6,618 nt of DNA from an uncultured Hyphomonadaceae bacterium (GTDB lineage Bacteria > Pseudomonadota > Alphaproteobacteria > Caulobacterales > Hyphomonadaceae): NCBI GenBank assembly GCA_937873805.1, contig CALMWO010000375.1:1-6618 (forward strand), read 5' to 3'. The notes below the pieces were generated by a model. The model did not search any database, had not been told where the DNA came from, and saw only the letters and a program-made list of their open reading frames with translations. Position 1 is the stretch's first letter; every line of letters begins with the position of its first letter. A program made the position numbers and the translations under genes. Shown here one piece after another: positions 5,512 through 6,618 of the stretch.

Positions 5512-6201
5512 ATGCGTCGTCACCACATCCTCTTCGCGCTGCTCGCATTCGCGCTCATAGCGCCACCCGTATTCGCCCACGCCATCGGCGGCAGCGATGC
5601 GCAGTTCGTCCGCAATACGGTCGGCGCAGATCCGTTCCCGTTCCTCTATCTCGGCGCCAAGCACATGGTGACGGGATACGATCACCTGCTCTTCCTGCTC
5701 GGTGTGATCTTCTTTCTCTACCGCCTGAAAGACGTCCTGCTCTATGTGACGCTCTTCTCGCTCGGCCACTCGACCACGCTGATCCTCGGCGTCCTTTTCG
5801 ACTTCGGCGTTTCGGCGCACCTTGTCGACATGGTCATCGGCCTGTCGGTTTCGTACAAAGCCTTCGAAAACCTCGGCGGCTTCCGCAAGCTCGGATTCGA
5901 ACTCGACAACCGCATCGCCGTCGGCGGCTTCGGCCTGGTCCACGGCCTCGGTCTCGCGACCAAACTGCAGGACCTCGGCCTCAACCCTGACGGCCTCCTG
6001 CCCAACCTCATCGCCTTCAATATCGGCGTCGAGATCGGCCAGCTCATCGCACTGTCGCTGATCCTCGTCGTCATGACCCTGTGGCGCACGACCAAAAGCT
6101 TCGGCCGCTTCGCCATCGCCGCCAACGCCCTCCTGTTCCTCGCCGGCATCGTGCTGGCAGGTGAACAGCTTGCAGGTTACTTTCTCGCCGGAGACGCATG
6201 A
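5512..6201 (+). CDS. HupE/UreJ family membrane protein
   Basis: A 229-aa protein with an N-terminal signal-type segment (1-22, likely cleavage after VFA, before HAIGG) and about six further membrane segments. It carries the HupE/UreJ-type motifs GYDHLLFLLG (55-64), LFSLGHSTTLILG (81-93), FGLVHGLGLA (140-149) and FNIGVEIGQLIALS (169-182). The family includes nickel or cobalt permease-like proteins of hydrogenase and urease loci. Conserved His58, His86, His144 and Glu174 would suit metal handling. No hydrogenase or urease genes are in the window, so the substrate is unknown and metal transport is inferred from the family only. The start codon has only a weak upstream GCGAGA. The stop overlaps the start of the next gene by one base (TGATG), so the two are translationally coupled. 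Confidence 0.88.
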   Translation: MRRHHILFALLAFALIAPPVFAHAIGGSDAQFVRNTVGADPFPFLYLGAKHMVTGYDHLLFLLGVIFFLYRLKDVLLYVTLFSLGHSTTLILGVLFDFGVSAHLVDMVIGLSVSYKAFENLGGFRKLGFELDNRIAVGGFGLVHGLGLATKLQDLGLNPDGLLPNLIAFNIGVEIGQLIALSLILVVMTLWRTTKSFGRFAIAANALLFLAGIVLAGEQLAGYFLAGDA

Positions 6202-6618
6202 TGTCTGAACAAGAACAGCCCATCGCGCCCGTACAACTCAAGGTCTCGGGCAAGACCCTCGCCCTCATCACCGGCGGCGGCCTCGTTGCCGGCGCACTGA
6301 TCGTGCTTGGCGCGATCATGCCGGCCGAGTTCAACACCGACCCCCTCGGCATTGGCAAGCTTTCCGGCATCGCCCGCCTCTGGGCGCCCGACGAAATCGA
6401 AGTCGACACCAACACCGCCGGCGGCCCGCTCGCCCGCGAATACGAAACTGCTCCGCGCACCGACGTGATTGAAATTCCGCTTACCGATTTCCTCGGCGGC
6501 GCAAAAGGGTCCGAGCTCGAATACAAGGTCGCGATGAAACAGGGCGCGACCCTGATCTATGAATGGGAAGCCGTCGGCGCCGCGAAGCCCGACGATATCG
6601 GCTTCGATTTCCACGGCC
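6201..6618 (+). CDS. 'Transmembrane anchor protein', partial (3' end off the right edge)
   Basis: The first 139 residues of a single-pass membrane protein: a short polar N-terminus, one helix at about 19-41 (LITGGGLVAGALIVLG), then PAEFNTDPLGIGKLSGI (41-57) and a soluble region with LIYEWEAVG (118-126) and a terminal GFDFHG. This matches proteins that databases name only 'transmembrane anchor protein', which I remember being found next to HupE/UreJ genes; the FDFHG usually continues into a Glu-rich segment. The bulk of the protein should face the periplasm. The start at 6201 gives a TGATG overlap and 7 nt from GGAG (6190-6193). ATG 6198 is a possible alternative with a shorter spacing. It is likely a partner of the HupE-like protein. 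Function is unknown; the protein is open at the window edge and the frame is intact up to it. Confidence 0.8.
   Translation, partial: MSEQEQPIAPVQLKVSGKTLALITGGGLVAGALIVLGAIMPAEFNTDPLGIGKLSGIARLWAPDEIEVDTNTAGGPLAREYETAPRTDVIEIPLTDFLGGAKGSELEYKVAMKQGATLIYEWEAVGAAKPDDIGFDFHG

Overview
The window is about 60-65% GC by eye, with strong preference for C or G at third codon positions. The closest mental matches to its proteins (alpha-type EtfBA, DUF3144, DUF1761, DUF2177, HupE/UreJ plus 'transmembrane anchor') suggest an alphaproteobacterium, most likely in the Hyphomonadaceae/Caulobacterales area. This placement is inference from gene content and style; there is no rRNA or other marker here. It looks like ordinary chromosome, with no phage, plasmid, CRISPR or IS transposase.

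Layout. (1) 1-255, minus: the N-terminal 85 codons of a DUF3144 protein running off the left edge, divergent from (2) etfB-etfA at 509-2187. These encode both subunits of electron transfer flavoprotein, 2 nt apart, and end at a strong intrinsic terminator (2210-2244). (3) 2315-2728, plus: a four-helix DUF1761 membrane protein, followed after 61 nt by (4) 2790-4226, plus: a lipoprotein M20-family metallopeptidase. A perfect 8-bp inverted repeat lies just before and overlaps its ribosome binding site. (5) 4238-4315: nested palindromes built on GGTGCAT between convergent genes. (6) 4331-4735, minus: a four-helix DUF2177 membrane protein. (7) 4736-5511: about 775 bases without a confident gene. 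This stretch holds one doubtful small ORF, a symmetrical ~140-bp MITE/BIME-like repeat (5189-5327) and a C-rich tract with a C10 run that gives a G-quadruplex motif on the minus strand. (8) 5512-6201, plus: a HupE/UreJ-family membrane protein, translationally coupled to (9) 6201-6618: a 'transmembrane anchor protein' running off the right edge.

How the genes relate. EtfAB form one complex that carries electrons from acyl-CoA and related dehydrogenases to ETF-ubiquinone oxidoreductase (not in this window). The HupE-like protein and the anchor protein overlap by one base and almost certainly work together in the membrane, with an unknown substrate. The two small DUF membrane proteins and the lipoprotein peptidase show no clear functional tie to these. 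I see no convincing new multi-gene system. The parts most worth attention are the two palindromic repeat elements, the G4/C10 tract in front of the HupE-anchor pair, and that pair itself.
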